Below, piece after piece: positions 9,431 to 19,514 of a DNA stretch of 64,000 bases. The translations under genes and the position numbers were made by a program. Source of the stretch: an uncultured Pelagibacteraceae bacterium (GTDB lineage Bacteria; Pseudomonadota; Alphaproteobacteria; Pelagibacterales; Pelagibacteraceae); contig CACMNP010000001.1 of assembly GCA_902615045.1 (NCBI GenBank), positions 53,705 to 117,704 of the forward strand. Reading direction: 5' to 3'. The notes below the pieces were generated by a model. The model worked only from the letters and a program-made list of their open reading frames with translations, was not told where the DNA came from and did no database searches. Position 1 is the first letter of the stretch. Every line of letters starts with the position of its first letter.

Positions 9431-11158
9431 TTAATTATAAAGATTTTCAAAATTGTTTTTATATTTATTTATAATTTTATATCTTTTTAACTTTAATGTT
9501 GGTGTTAACATTCCATTTTCAATTGAAAATTTTTCTTTTATTAAAAAAAACTTTTTTATATTTTCTATTTTTGAAAGATTATTATTTAAATTATTTAATG
9601 AATTACTAATTTCTTCATTTGTAATATTAATAAATTCATCATTTAAAACTAATAATGCAACTAAATAAGGTTTATTATCTCCATATACAACAGCTTGATC
9701 TATAAATTCTAAATTTATTAATTCATTTTCAATTTTTAGTGGAGAAATATTATCTCCTCCAGGAGTAATGAGAATATCTTTTTTCCTATCAGTAATTTTT
9801 AAAAAATTATTTTCAAATACCCCGATGTCACCTGTGTGAAGCCAACCATCTATTAAGACTTTATCGGTCTCTTCTTTATTATTCCAATAACCAAGCATTA
9901 CATTTTCACCTTTTACTAAAATTTCACCGTCCTCAGCTATTTTAACCAAATTTCCCTTAAACGGTGGACCAACAGTATCTATTCTAATATCATGTATTGG
10001 ATTACAACTCACCACTGGGGAGGTTTCTGTCAAGCCATAGCCTTGTAAAGTTGGCAGACCAATGGCATTTAGGAAATATCCAACTTCTTTATCTAATGCA
10101 CCTCCACCAGAGACAAATGTTTTAAGAGAACCACCAAATTGTGATTTTATTTTTTTTCTAACTAATTTCTCTAACATTCTATCTTGTATTTTTTCAAAAA
10201 AAGTTAAATTTTCTTTTTTTATTTTTTTTAGACCTAATTCTAACATTTTAAAAATTAATTTTTTTTTCAATCCTGTAGCTTTTTTAAAACTTGCATTAAT
10301 TTTTTGATAAAGATTTTGATAAAATCTTGGTACGGCCGTCATTACTTCTGGAGAACAATCACTCATATTCTTAACTAGTTTATCAATGCTTTCTGCATAA
10401 AAAATTCTAGCAGCTACAGTGATTTGTACAAATTGAACAGTGTGCTCGTAAGAGTGTGAAAGCGGAAGCCAAGTAAGGAACCTGGGCTGTTCTTTAGATA
10501 ATAATGGTTTTAGGATATCTATTGCGCCTTCACAATTATTTAATATGCCTCCATGACTTAAAATCACTCCTTTAGGATTTCCTTGCGTACCTGAAGTATA
10601 AATTATACAAGACGGATCTTTTCTTGAGGCTAGAGATTTATGAATTGATAAATTTTTTTTAATGTTGTTTTGGATTAAATCTTCTAAATTAATATAGTCA
10701 ATTTCTACATTCTGTAATTTTTCGAAAGAAAATATTTTTTTTATAAAATTTTTGTCCTTAATAATATTTTTTAATTTATTAAATTGTTCAATGTTTGAAA
10801 CAAAAATTATACTTGGAGTACAGTCATTAAGAATATAATCATAGTCATTTTCTGCATAAGTAGTGTAAGCTGGAACAGTTATTCCATCTGATAACATAAT
10901 AGACAAGTCTGCAATAAACCATTCAGGTCTATTTTCAGAAATTAATAGGCATCTGTCACCTTTTGATATTACTTTTCTTAATTCATTAGAAACTAAATTA
11001 ATAAAATCATAAGTTTCTTGCCAAGAGTAATTTTTTCTTTTTTCACCTAAAGTTGATAATAAAATTTTATTTTTATCAATTTGTTTATTAAATTGATGAA
11101 AAAATAATTCAGTTAAATTATTAATTTGTTTTAAGTTCATATATTTTTTGGTGGGCAA
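9431..11158 (-). CDS. Long-chain acyl-CoA synthetase / AMP-binding protein
   Basis: IIYTSGTQGNPKGVILSH, GYGLTETSPVVS, GWLHTGDIG, KITDRKKDILIT motifs. Confidence 0.9.
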   Translation of the reverse strand: MPTKKYMNLKQINNLTELFFHQFNKQIDKNKILLSTLGEKRKNYSWQETYDFINLVSNELRKVISKGDRCLLISENRPEWFIADLSIMLSDGITVPAYTTYAENDYDYILNDCTPSIIFVSNIEQFNKLKNIIKDKNFIKKIFSFEKLQNVEIDYINLEDLIQNNIKKNLSIHKSLASRKDPSCIIYTSGTQGNPKGVILSHGGILNNCEGAIDILKPLLSKEQPRFLTWLPLSHSYEHTVQFVQITVAARIFYAESIDKLVKNMSDCSPEVMTAVPRFYQNLYQKINASFKKATGLKKKLIFKMLELGLKKIKKENLTFFEKIQDRMLEKLVRKKIKSQFGGSLKTFVSGGGALDKEVGYFLNAIGLPTLQGYGLTETSPVVSCNPIHDIRIDTVGPPFKGNLVKIAEDGEILVKGENVMLGYWNNKEETDKVLIDGWLHTGDIGVFENNFLKITDRKKDILITPGGDNISPLKIENELINLEFIDQAVVYGDNKPYLVALLVLNDEFINITNEEISNSLNNLNNNLSKIENIKKFFLIKEKFSIENGMLTPTLKLKRYKIINKYKNNFENLYN

Positions 11159-11235
11159 AGAGAGAATCGAACTCTCACAGTATTGCTACTATTGGATTTT
11201 GAGTCCAACGCGTCTACCAGTTCCGCCATTCGCCC
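11149..11235 (-). tRNA. tRNA-Leu (anticodon CAA)
   Basis: GGGCGAATGGCGGAACTGGTAGACGCG...TTGGA CTCAAAA TCCAA...GTTCGATTCTCTCTTTGCCCACCA; encoded CCA; class II variable arm. Confidence 0.95.
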
Positions 11236-11300
11236 ATTTATTTTTAATTTCATAGAATATAAATAATAGTATTAAAACATTATTTATATTAAAAGAAAAT

Positions 11301-11909
11301 ATGTTTAAGGAACTATTTAATAAAACAATTAAACTTGCGGGACATAGAAATTCTAAAAAAATTTTAGGATTTATTTCTTTTATTGAGAGTTTCATATTTC
11401 CTATTCCACCAGATGTTCTTATTATTCCAATGACTATTGCCGACAGACAAAGATGGATGAAGATAGCAATCATTGCTACGACAGGATCAGTTTTAGGAGC
11501 ATGCTTGGGATATTTCATTGGTTATGTATTTTTTAATGAAATCGGCATCAAAATTTTTGAGCTTTACGGTGTAGATAATACTTCATTTTTAAAAGATAAA
11601 ATTTCATCAGATGGAGGAGTTTTTGCATGGGCAACGCTGCTAGCTATAGCGGGTTTTACACCTATCCCATTTAAATTACTCACAATAACTAGTGGGTTCG
11701 TTCAATTTAATATTGTTTATTTTATAATTGTCTCCTTACTTACGAGGGGATCTAGATTTTTTATTATAGCTTTTTTGGTTGGAAATTTTGGTCCAACTAT
11801 GAAAACAATAATTGAAAAAAAGCTGCTTAAAGTTTCAATTATAATCTCAATTGTATTAATAGTTTTTGCTTTTTTAATTTATAAATTTTTACAAAACTTT
11901 ATGAACTAA
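11301..11909 (+). CDS. YqaA/DedA-like VTT-domain membrane protein
   Basis: ESFIFPIPPDVLIIPM and GFTPIPFKLLTITSGFVQ membrane motifs. Confidence 0.82.
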   Translation: MFKELFNKTIKLAGHRNSKKILGFISFIESFIFPIPPDVLIIPMTIADRQRWMKIAIIATTGSVLGACLGYFIGYVFFNEIGIKIFELYGVDNTSFLKDKISSDGGVFAWATLLAIAGFTPIPFKLLTITSGFVQFNIVYFIIVSLLTRGSRFFIIAFLVGNFGPTMKTIIEKKLLKVSIIISIVLIVFAFLIYKFLQNFMN

Positions 11910-11910
11910 A

Positions 11911-12384
11911 ATGAATTTTATTTTAAAAAGAAAAAATATTTATTTATTAATTTTTACATACTCAATTATTGCTATATTATCAGCAATCTATATTGAAAAA
12001 GTTCTTGGGTATTTGCCGTGTAAATTATGTATTTATCAAAGAATTCCTTTTTTAGTAGCGATCTTCATTTGTTTTTTGGGATATAACTATATTAAATCTG
12101 ATAGAATATTAATTGCTTTAATCATTACATTCACACTGAGCACTGCTCTTGCCGGATATCATTTTGGTATAGAAAATGGCATTTTTGATGAATATGCTGG
12201 TTGCACAAACACAAATATAGATATCACGAATAAAGAAAAAATAATCGAAAGTCTTGGAATGGTTAAAAATTGTAAAGATGTAGAGTTTGTCATTTTAGGC
12301 ATATCTTTATCAGGATTGAATTTTTTAACATCTTTACTAATTGTATTATTTTCGCTAAGAGCTCTTGTTTATGAGAAAGACTAA
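11911..12384 (+). CDS. dsbB: Disulfide bond formation protein DsbB family
   Basis: Four-TM pattern with LPCKLCIYQRIPF. Confidence 0.88.
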   Translation: MNFILKRKNIYLLIFTYSIIAILSAIYIEKVLGYLPCKLCIYQRIPFLVAIFICFLGYNYIKSDRILIALIITFTLSTALAGYHFGIENGIFDEYAGCTNTNIDITNKEKIIESLGMVKNCKDVEFVILGISLSGLNFLTSLLIVLFSLRALVYEKD

Positions 12385-12904
12385 CAAGAAAAAATTAGAA
12401 GAATTTATTAGGGTTGATCACGCAGGCGAAAGGGGTGCAATTAAAATATATGAAGGTCAACTTTTAGCACTGAAAACATTTAAAAAGGATCCTGAACTAT
12501 TAAAATTAGTAGAAGAAATGAGAGAACATGAGCAAGAACATAGTGATTTTTTTGAAAATGAAATCAGAGAAAGAAATATAAAACCAACTAAATTTTTACC
12601 ACTATGGGATTTATTAGGAGTAGGTTTAGGTTTCGGCTCAACAATATTAGGAAAAAAGGCAGCAATGCTATGTACAGCCTCTGTTGAGGAAGTAATTGAT
12701 AAACATTACCAAAGTCAAATAGATCAATTACAAGATGATGAGAAAAAACTTAGAGAAAAAATTAAAAAATTTAGAGCGGATGAATTAGAACATAAAGATA
12801 TTGCATATGAGCATGGCGCAACAAAAAAAGGATTATATTCAGTAATGGATAAAATTATTAAAACTGGCTCAAGAATTGCTATAAATATCTCTGAAAAAAT
12901 TTAA
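12371..12904 (+). CDS. coq7: Demethoxyubiquinone hydroxylase (COQ7 family)
   Basis: IRVDHAGERGAIKIYEGQ, EREHEQEH-type di-iron motifs; ATG at 12371 preferred over 12365. Confidence 0.92.
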   Translation: MRKTNKKKLEEFIRVDHAGERGAIKIYEGQLLALKTFKKDPELLKLVEEMREHEQEHSDFFENEIRERNIKPTKFLPLWDLLGVGLGFGSTILGKKAAMLCTASVEEVIDKHYQSQIDQLQDDEKKLREKIKKFRADELEHKDIAYEHGATKKGLYSVMDKIIKTGSRIAINISEKI

Positions 12905-13473
12905 CTAGGATCTAATTCTACATCCCAATATAAATAATCCATCCAACTGCTGTGTAGAAAATTAGGAGGAAAATTCTTCCCATTTCTATGAAGATCTTCT
13001 GTTGTTGGTTGAAAAGGCCATTGATTTAACTTCATTCCAGAATTTTTTAGCAATCTTCCACCTTTTTTTACATTACATGCTGAGCATGCAGTAACAACGT
13101 TTTCCCAATCAGTTTTTCCACCTTTTGATCTTGGAAGAAGATGGTCAAAAGTTAGTTCATCATTACTTCCACAATATTGACAACTAAACTTATCTCGTAG
13201 AAAAACATTAAATCTTGTGAAATTTGGATTTGAACGAGGCTTTATAAAAGATTTTAATGCAATAACACTTGGTAACTGCATAGAGAATGATGGGCTTCTT
13301 ATCATTCTATCATAATGACTTACAATTGAGACTCTATCTAAAAATACAGATTTAATAGCGTCTTGCCATGACCATAATGATAAAGGATAATAACTTAAAG
13401 GTCTATAATCTGCATTAAGAACTAGAGCCGGACATTTTTCAAGTGAAAGGTTTTCATTGATCATCAGAGTCAT
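12901..13473 (-). CDS. HNH endonuclease family protein
   Basis: CQYCGSNDELTFDHLLPRSKGGKTDWENVVTACSACNVKKG. Confidence 0.9.
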   Translation of the reverse strand: MTLMINENLSLEKCPALVLNADYRPLSYYPLSLWSWQDAIKSVFLDRVSIVSHYDRMIRSPSFSMQLPSVIALKSFIKPRSNPNFTRFNVFLRDKFSCQYCGSNDELTFDHLLPRSKGGKTDWENVVTACSACNVKKGGRLLKNSGMKLNQWPFQPTTEDLHRNGKNFPPNFLHSSWMDYLYWDVELDPS

Positions 13474-13531
13474 AACTGTTTAATATATTATATATTATTA
13501 TTAATCAATGTAACAAAAAAGTTAATTCTCT

Positions 13532-14188
13532 TTAAATATCAAAATTATCTTTGATAAATTTTAATGCATGACTTGAAGCTTCAACTGGTATATGATGGTC
13601 GCAGTCTTTGATCATTGAAGTTTCTATACTAATATTATTGCGTGTAAAAAAATCTTTTGCTTCCAATAAATTGTAAGGTGGAACTATTTCATCTTTTTCA
13701 CCATGAATTAATAAAGTTTTTGTTTTAGAAATTAATCTTAAACTAAGATCATCTTTATCAATAATCTTTCCAGAAAATCCAACAACGCAATTAAAGGGAT
13801 CTTTAGAAGTTAAGCCCAAGTTAATTGACATCATGCAACCCTGACTAAATCCAGATAAACATATCTTTGAATTTTCCAAATTATATTCAGCTTTAACTTC
13901 TTCAATGTATTTTCTTAATTTATCTTCAGCTTTTTTTACTTCATTTAAAATATAATTTTTATCATTTATTTCTAAATCAAACCATTGATAACCAATTGGA
14001 TTAATTTTACATGGTTCATGTCCATTCGGACATAAGAATACTGTGTTGGTTAAAAACCTTTTCCAATTCAGAGTTAACATGCTTATATCTTTTCCATCTC
14101 CACCATATCCATGAAGTAAAATTACTGCATTTTTGATGTCAGACCCATTTTCAGGTTTTATAATTGTTGATTCAAGGCAAAATGTCAT
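13532..14188 (-). CDS. Alpha/beta hydrolase (phospholipase/carboxylesterase family)
   Basis: LLHGYGGDG, CLSGFSQGCMMS, HGEKDEIVPP motifs. Confidence 0.88.
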   Translation of the reverse strand: MTFCLESTIIKPENGSDIKNAVILLHGYGGDGKDISMLTLNWKRFLTNTVFLCPNGHEPCKINPIGYQWFDLEINDKNYILNEVKKAEDKLRKYIEEVKAEYNLENSKICLSGFSQGCMMSINLGLTSKDPFNCVVGFSGKIIDKDDLSLRLISKTKTLLIHGEKDEIVPPYNLLEAKDFFTRNNISIETSMIKDCDHHIPVEASSHALKFIKDNFDI

Positions 14189-14237
14189 AGATAAGTAATT
14201 ATGTTTTTTTATTTTAAAAAGAAACTAAAATCAAAGC

Positions 14238-14438
14238 ATGATTTCTGAAATATTTGTCAAAATTGCAGCGATTGTTTTGCTTGCAGCTGTAGCTGTAGTA
14301 TTAATTCTTGGAATTAGAACTCTTTTTAAAGGAGACGGAGATAAAAAAACATCTAACAAATTAATGCAGCTTAGAGTTTTACTACAATTTGTTGCTATAA
14401 TTGTCCTTGTAGCATTAGCTTACTTTTATAAAAATTAA
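14238..14438 (+). CDS. Twin-transmembrane protein, HIG1-domain-like
   Basis: Two TM segments flanking KKTSNKLMQLRVLLQ; 66 aa. Confidence 0.7.
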   Translation: MISEIFVKIAAIVLLAAVAVVLILGIRTLFKGDGDKKTSNKLMQLRVLLQFVAIIVLVALAYFYKN

Positions 14439-14965
14439 TTTAATTCATTTAACCAATTTAAAAATTCATCACTGTTAAAATCTATTGATCCAACAATTCT
14501 TGCAAACTCATAACCATCTTTATCAATGAATAGTGTTGTGGGTATTCCTCTTAATTTTAAATTTTTTGCAATTCCAGCACCATCACCAACAAAAACTTGT
14601 AATTCTTCTATGAGCAGTTCATCAAAAAACTTTTTAGATTTACTAATATTTTCTCCACCTATATTTATTGGGATAATCTTTAATTTTTTTTCATCCTTAA
14701 GTTTTTGAAGATTACTTAAAGATGGCATTTCCTCTCTACAAGGCGCACACCATGTTGCCCAAAAATTCAGAATAATTAATTCAGACTCAAAATCTTTCAA
14801 ATTAACTTTATTTCCTGCCTCATTTAAAAAATCAAAAAACTTAATTTTTTGTTTTTTCTCATAAATTATTAGATTTTTTATATTAGGCGCTTCTATTGAA
14901 TATGAATAACTAAGTGATATGAAGTAAAGTAATATTATTTTAATGGATATAAATATAAATTTCAT
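14435..14965 (-). CDS. TlpA-like thiol:disulfide oxidoreductase
   Basis: LNFWATWCAPCREEMPSL; signal anchor; start at 14965 (MKFIF) chosen over 15004. Confidence 0.85.
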   Translation of the reverse strand: MKFIFISIKIILLYFISLSYSYSIEAPNIKNLIIYEKKQKIKFFDFLNEAGNKVNLKDFESELIILNFWATWCAPCREEMPSLSNLQKLKDEKKLKIIPINIGGENISKSKKFFDELLIEELQVFVGDGAGIAKNLKLRGIPTTLFIDKDGYEFARIVGSIDFNSDEFLNWLNELN

Positions 14966-14984
14966 AAATTTGTAATTGAATAAC

Positions 14985-16373
14985 ATGAGTAAAAATAAAA
15001 ACAATAAACCAATTTGGGGTACAAGAATTAAGAAGAATGCGTCAACTTTATTTAAAAAAGTTGGTGGTTCATTGCCAATAGATAAAAGACTATTTAAAGA
15101 AGATATTGAAGGATCAATTGCTCATGTCGAAATGCTTTACAAACAGAAAATTATAAATTTCAGGATAAAAAATAAAATAATTTGGGGATTAAAAAGAATT
15201 AAAAATGAAATTGTAAAAAAGAAATTCAATTTTAATTATGATTTAGAGGATATTCATATGAATATAGAAAACAGATTATTTGAACTTATTGGTGATGATG
15301 CTGGATATGTTCATACTGCTAGATCTAGAAATGATCAGGTAATTACCGACCTTAAATTATGGTTAAAAGAAGCAACAAAAAAAATAATAATTTTATTAGA
15401 TAGTACAAATTTAAATATTCTAAATCTTGCACAAAAAAATATCAGAACAATTATGCCAGGATTTACACATTTAAAAAATGCACAACCACTATCTTTAGCA
15501 CATTATCTACTAGCATATGTTGAAATGTTTAAGAGGGATAAGAAAAAATTTAAGAATAATTTAGAATTTTTAGATGAAAATCCTTTAGGTGTAGGGGCTT
15601 TATCTGGCACCTCTTTTAAAATTGACAGAAATTACACCACAAAAAAACTTAAATTTAAAAAACCAACAAACAATTCTGTAGATACTGTATCTGATAGAGA
15701 TTTTGTTTTAGACTTTTTGTATTCTTCTCTTGCTTGCTCTTTACACATTTCTAGAATTGCTGAAGAACTAATAATTTGGAATTCTGATGCATTTAACTTG
15801 ATAACTTTAAATGATAAGTTAGTAACCGGTTCTTCTATAATGCCACAAAAAAAGAATCCTGATCCATTGGAATATTTGAGAGGTAAAACTGGAATATTTA
15901 TTGGAAATATCAATTCTATGATTTCAATATTAAAGGGCTTACCCTTATCATATTTTAAAGATTTACAGGATGACAAAGAAATTGTTTTTAAAACAAATGA
16001 TCAATTAAAAATATCGCTATCATTATTGAATGATGTATTAAAAAATTTAATAATAAATAAAAAAAGTATGCTATCCCTTGCGGAAAAAGGATTTACTACA
16101 GCTACAGATTTATCTGATTACATTGTAAGAGAACTTGGATATCCATTTAGAAAGGCATACATACAAACTGCAAAAATAATTAATCTAGCTGAAAAAAAAA
16201 ACAAAAAACTTCACGAACTAGAATTGAAAGAAATAAATCAAATTGAGCCAAAACTTACATTAAATGTTTATAAAATACTAAATCTAGAAGATTCAATTAA
16301 TTCAAAAAAATCTTATGGCGGAACTTCTTTTGAGAACGTTAAGAAAATGATAAAAAAAGCAAAAAATGAGTAA
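14985..16373 (+). CDS. argH: Argininosuccinate lyase
   Basis: GTRIKK, TARSRNDQV, GSSIMPQKKNPDPLE signature; start ATG 14985. Confidence 0.95.
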   Translation: MSKNKNNKPIWGTRIKKNASTLFKKVGGSLPIDKRLFKEDIEGSIAHVEMLYKQKIINFRIKNKIIWGLKRIKNEIVKKKFNFNYDLEDIHMNIENRLFELIGDDAGYVHTARSRNDQVITDLKLWLKEATKKIIILLDSTNLNILNLAQKNIRTIMPGFTHLKNAQPLSLAHYLLAYVEMFKRDKKKFKNNLEFLDENPLGVGALSGTSFKIDRNYTTKKLKFKKPTNNSVDTVSDRDFVLDFLYSSLACSLHISRIAEELIIWNSDAFNLITLNDKLVTGSSIMPQKKNPDPLEYLRGKTGIFIGNINSMISILKGLPLSYFKDLQDDKEIVFKTNDQLKISLSLLNDVLKNLIINKKSMLSLAEKGFTTATDLSDYIVRELGYPFRKAYIQTAKIINLAEKKNKKLHELELKEINQIEPKLTLNVYKILNLEDSINSKKSYGGTSFENVKKMIKKAKNE

Positions 16374-16482
16374 AAAAATTTTAATTATTATACTTTGTTT
16401 ATATTTTGTAGTTGCTTGTGGGCGTAAAGGCGATCCAGAGTATAAATCTGAATTAAGTAAGAATATTCAAAAAATATTATGA
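16366..16482 (+). CDS. lptM: LptM/YifL-type small lipoprotein, 38 aa (MSKKILIIILCLYFVVACGRKGDPEYKSELSKNIQKIL)
   Basis: Lipobox VVAC, CGRKG motif, between argH and lysA with overlaps on both sides; below the ORF-track cutoff. Confidence 0.85.
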   Translation: MSKKILIIILCLYFVVACGRKGDPEYKSELSKNIQKIL

Positions 16483-17693
16483 GATATATAAACAATAAAT
16501 TTTTTATTGAAGGAAAAAACGTTGAGAGTCTGACAAAAAAATTTAATACACCTCTATACTGCTACTCTTATAAAAATTTAAGAGAAAATGTAGAGAATTT
16601 TAAAAAAGCTTTTGAGGAAATTAAACCTTTAATTTGTTTTTCTGTAAAATCTAATTCAAATATTTCACTATTAAAAGAAATAAAAAAACTTGGCCTTGGG
16701 GCAGATGTAGTTTCAAAGGGTGAATTATATGCATCACTTAAAGCTGGTATTGATAAAAATAAGATAGTTTTCTCTGGAGTTGGTAAAACAAGAGATGAAA
16801 TTGAGTACGCAATTAAGCAAAAAATATTATTAATAAATTCTGAGTCATTGAGTGAAGTTTTGGCGATTGAAGCGGCTGCAAAAAAACTAAATAAAGTTGT
16901 TGATATAGGACTAAGATTAAATCCAGATACAGATGCTGAAACATTGAAACAAATTTCAACTGGTAAAAGTGAAAATAAATTTGGTGTAGATAAAAAGACT
17001 TTTGTAAAAATTATTAATTTGATGAAACAATCAAAATTTATAAACATTAAATGCTTAAGCGTTCATATCGGTAGTCAAATCTTAAACCACAAACCCTACG
17101 AAAAAATGCTAAATGTTCTTGATAAACTTTTAAAAAATTTAGATTATAAATTTGAGATCATTGATTTAGGTGGTGGGATGGGGATAAACTATGATAATAA
17201 AACGAAAAAACTTAATTATACAAAATATAAAAAATCAATAATTAAATTTAAAAATAAATACAATTGTAAAATAATTTTTGAACCTGGAAGATCTATAATT
17301 GGAAATGTTGGTATACTTGCATCTAAAGTAATTTATTTAAAACATAACAAAACAAAAACATTTGTAATATTAGATGCGGCAATGAATGATTTGATAAGAC
17401 CAGCTTTGTATAATGCAAAACATAGGATAATTCCAACCCTAAGAAATATGTCACGATCAAAGAAAATATTAGAATTTGTAGGCCCAGTATGTGAAACAAC
17501 TGATAAATTTTTAACAGAAAGGAAATTTCAGAATATAAAAGAAAATGATATTATGATTATTTGCGATACAGGTGCCTATGGTTATTCATTATCATCTAAT
17601 TATAATCTTAGATTAAGGCCTGCCGAAATTTTGATTAAAGGAAATAAAGTAAAGATTATAAGAAAAAGACAAAAAATAACAGATATTATCTAA
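16479..17693 (+). CDS. lysA: Diaminopimelate decarboxylase
   Basis: CFSVKSNSN, LSVHIGSQI, IDLGGGMGI, CDTGAYG motifs. Confidence 0.95.
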   Translation: MRYINNKFFIEGKNVESLTKKFNTPLYCYSYKNLRENVENFKKAFEEIKPLICFSVKSNSNISLLKEIKKLGLGADVVSKGELYASLKAGIDKNKIVFSGVGKTRDEIEYAIKQKILLINSESLSEVLAIEAAAKKLNKVVDIGLRLNPDTDAETLKQISTGKSENKFGVDKKTFVKIINLMKQSKFINIKCLSVHIGSQILNHKPYEKMLNVLDKLLKNLDYKFEIIDLGGGMGINYDNKTKKLNYTKYKKSIIKFKNKYNCKIIFEPGRSIIGNVGILASKVIYLKHNKTKTFVILDAAMNDLIRPALYNAKHRIIPTLRNMSRSKKILEFVGPVCETTDKFLTERKFQNIKENDIMIICDTGAYGYSLSSNYNLRLRPAEILIKGNKVKIIRKRQKITDII

Positions 17694-17706
17694 CTTAAAA
17701 CTTATA

Positions 17707-18405
17707 ATGAGAAATATCCTCTTTAAAAGTATATTTTTTTCTGGATTAATTTTAATATGTATTATTTTTCTTCCATCTTTATTACTACCAAAGAAAATCA
17801 CTCTTTTTGGAGGTAAACTTTTTGGATACTGGTCCTCATTCTGTTTAAAAATTTTTTACTCAACCAGCATAGTAATAAAAGGTCAAGATAACATAATTAA
17901 TAACGAAAATTTCTTTATCGCATGCTCTCATCAATCGATGTTTGAAACTTTTTTTTTACAAACAATATTTAATTCACCAATTTTTATTCTTAAAAAAGAA
18001 CTATTAAATATACCGATATTTGGTTGGTATTTAAGAAAGATAGATTCTATTTCTGTGAATAGAAATAAAGTTTCTAAAGAAAACCTTAATTTTACTGAAA
18101 AAATTAAAGAAGTTATGGAAAAAACAAAAAGACCTGTAATAATTTTTCCACAAGCTACTCGAGTTCTACCAGATGAAATTATTCCTTTTAAAAAGGGAGT
18201 TGGAAGAATTTACAGAGAATTAAATGTAAAATGTCAACCCGTTGCTATTGACTCTGGAAGAGTATGGCCAAAATCTGGAAAGATGAAGCCCAATAAAACG
18301 ATTACTATTTCTATTTTAAAACCAATTAATACAGGTATCGAAGAAACAGAATTTGTAAAATTATTGCAAAAAGAAATTTATTCCGAGCTTGGTCTTGCTA
18401 ACTAA
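17707..18405 (+). CDS. plsC: 1-acyl-sn-glycerol-3-phosphate acyltransferase
   Basis: SHQSMFETF and FPQATRV acyltransferase motifs. Confidence 0.87.
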   Translation: MRNILFKSIFFSGLILICIIFLPSLLLPKKITLFGGKLFGYWSSFCLKIFYSTSIVIKGQDNIINNENFFIACSHQSMFETFFLQTIFNSPIFILKKELLNIPIFGWYLRKIDSISVNRNKVSKENLNFTEKIKEVMEKTKRPVIIFPQATRVLPDEIIPFKKGVGRIYRELNVKCQPVAIDSGRVWPKSGKMKPNKTITISILKPINTGIEETEFVKLLQKEIYSELGLAN

Positions 18406-19514
18406 CCCTTCATAGGCATTACAACATAAATACTGTCAAAGTCTGCAGGATCTTTTATTAACGCAGGAGATCCAGTATCTTTCAAATATATTTCAATATT
18501 ATCACCATTTAGTTGGGATGCTATATCAAGCAAATATCTAGAGTTAAAACTTATATCTAAATCTGTCTCAAATTTTACAGATAGGCTTTCTTTACCATCA
18601 CCACTGTTAGTGTTATTGACAGATAAATCTAAATTATCTTTAGTCAAATTAAATTTTACACCATCTTTTTTATCTAGAGAAACTGATGCTACTCTATCAA
18701 CGGAATTTAGAAAAGATTTTAGATCTATTTCAAGTTTTTTTTGATTCTCTCTAGGGATAACTTGAATATAGTTAGGGAATTTTCCATCGATTAATTTAGA
18801 TATCAAAATACTATTATTAAGTTCAAATTTAATTTTGGATTTAATATTTGAGACTTTAACCTCGCCATCATAATCTTCTAGAAGAGAACATAATTGAAAT
18901 ATAGTTTTTTTTGGAAGTATTATTGGTTCAAATTCAATTTTGTTTTTTAGTCTTATTTTTGAGATAGACATTCTATGGCTATCTGTTGCGGCTGCAGTTA
19001 AAAAATTCTTATCATCTGTTTGGGTCTGATGGAAAAAAATACCACTAAGATAATGTCTTGTTTCATCATTCGAAATCGAAAATTTACATTTATTTAAAAG
19101 TTTTAATAAATCTTTTGAATTTATAGTAAATTCATTTTCATTGAAATTTTCATCTGTAATTGGAAATTCAGAAGCATTAATTGAATTTAAATTGAATAGA
19201 GATTTATTTGACTCTAATTGTAATTTACTTTCTCCAGTGTTTTCAAAATTTATCTGACTACCAGAGGGTATTTTTCTTACAATATCAAACATAATTGATG
19301 AAGAAGTGGTTGTTTTGCCTTCATCAAAAATTTTAATATTTGAAATTTCATTTACAAATATTAAATCTAAATCTGTTGCTGTAATTTTTAACTTTGAATT
19401 TGCTGCCTCTATCAAAATATTTGAAAGAATAGGTAAAGTGCTTCTTTTTTCTATTACACCCTGACAGTAACCTAAAGATTTTTGCAAATCCTGTTGATTA
19501 ACACTAAATTTCAT
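18402..19514 (-). CDS. dnaN: DNA polymerase III subunit beta
   Basis: N-terminal KFSVNQQDLQKSLGYCQGVIEKRSTLPILSN; C-terminal YVVMPMKG. Confidence 0.97.
   Translation of the reverse strand: MKFSVNQQDLQKSLGYCQGVIEKRSTLPILSNILIEAANSKLKITATDLDLIFVNEISNIKIFDEGKTTTSSSIMFDIVRKIPSGSQINFENTGESKLQLESNKSLFNLNSINASEFPITDENFNENEFTINSKDLLKLLNKCKFSISNDETRHYLSGIFFHQTQTDDKNFLTAAATDSHRMSISKIRLKNKIEFEPIILPKKTIFQLCSLLEDYDGEVKVSNIKSKIKFELNNSILISKLIDGKFPNYIQVIPRENQKKLEIDLKSFLNSVDRVASVSLDKKDGVKFNLTKDNLDLSVNNTNSGDGKESLSVKFETDLDISFNSRYLLDIASQLNGDNIEIYLKDTGSPALIKDPADFDSIYVVMPMKG

Noticed and set aside
11189-11518. 109-aa minus ORF spanning the tRNA-Leu and the start of the VTT-domain gene
   Set aside because: Reads through a clear tRNA; sequence like GGTGRRVGLKIQ is tRNA-derived
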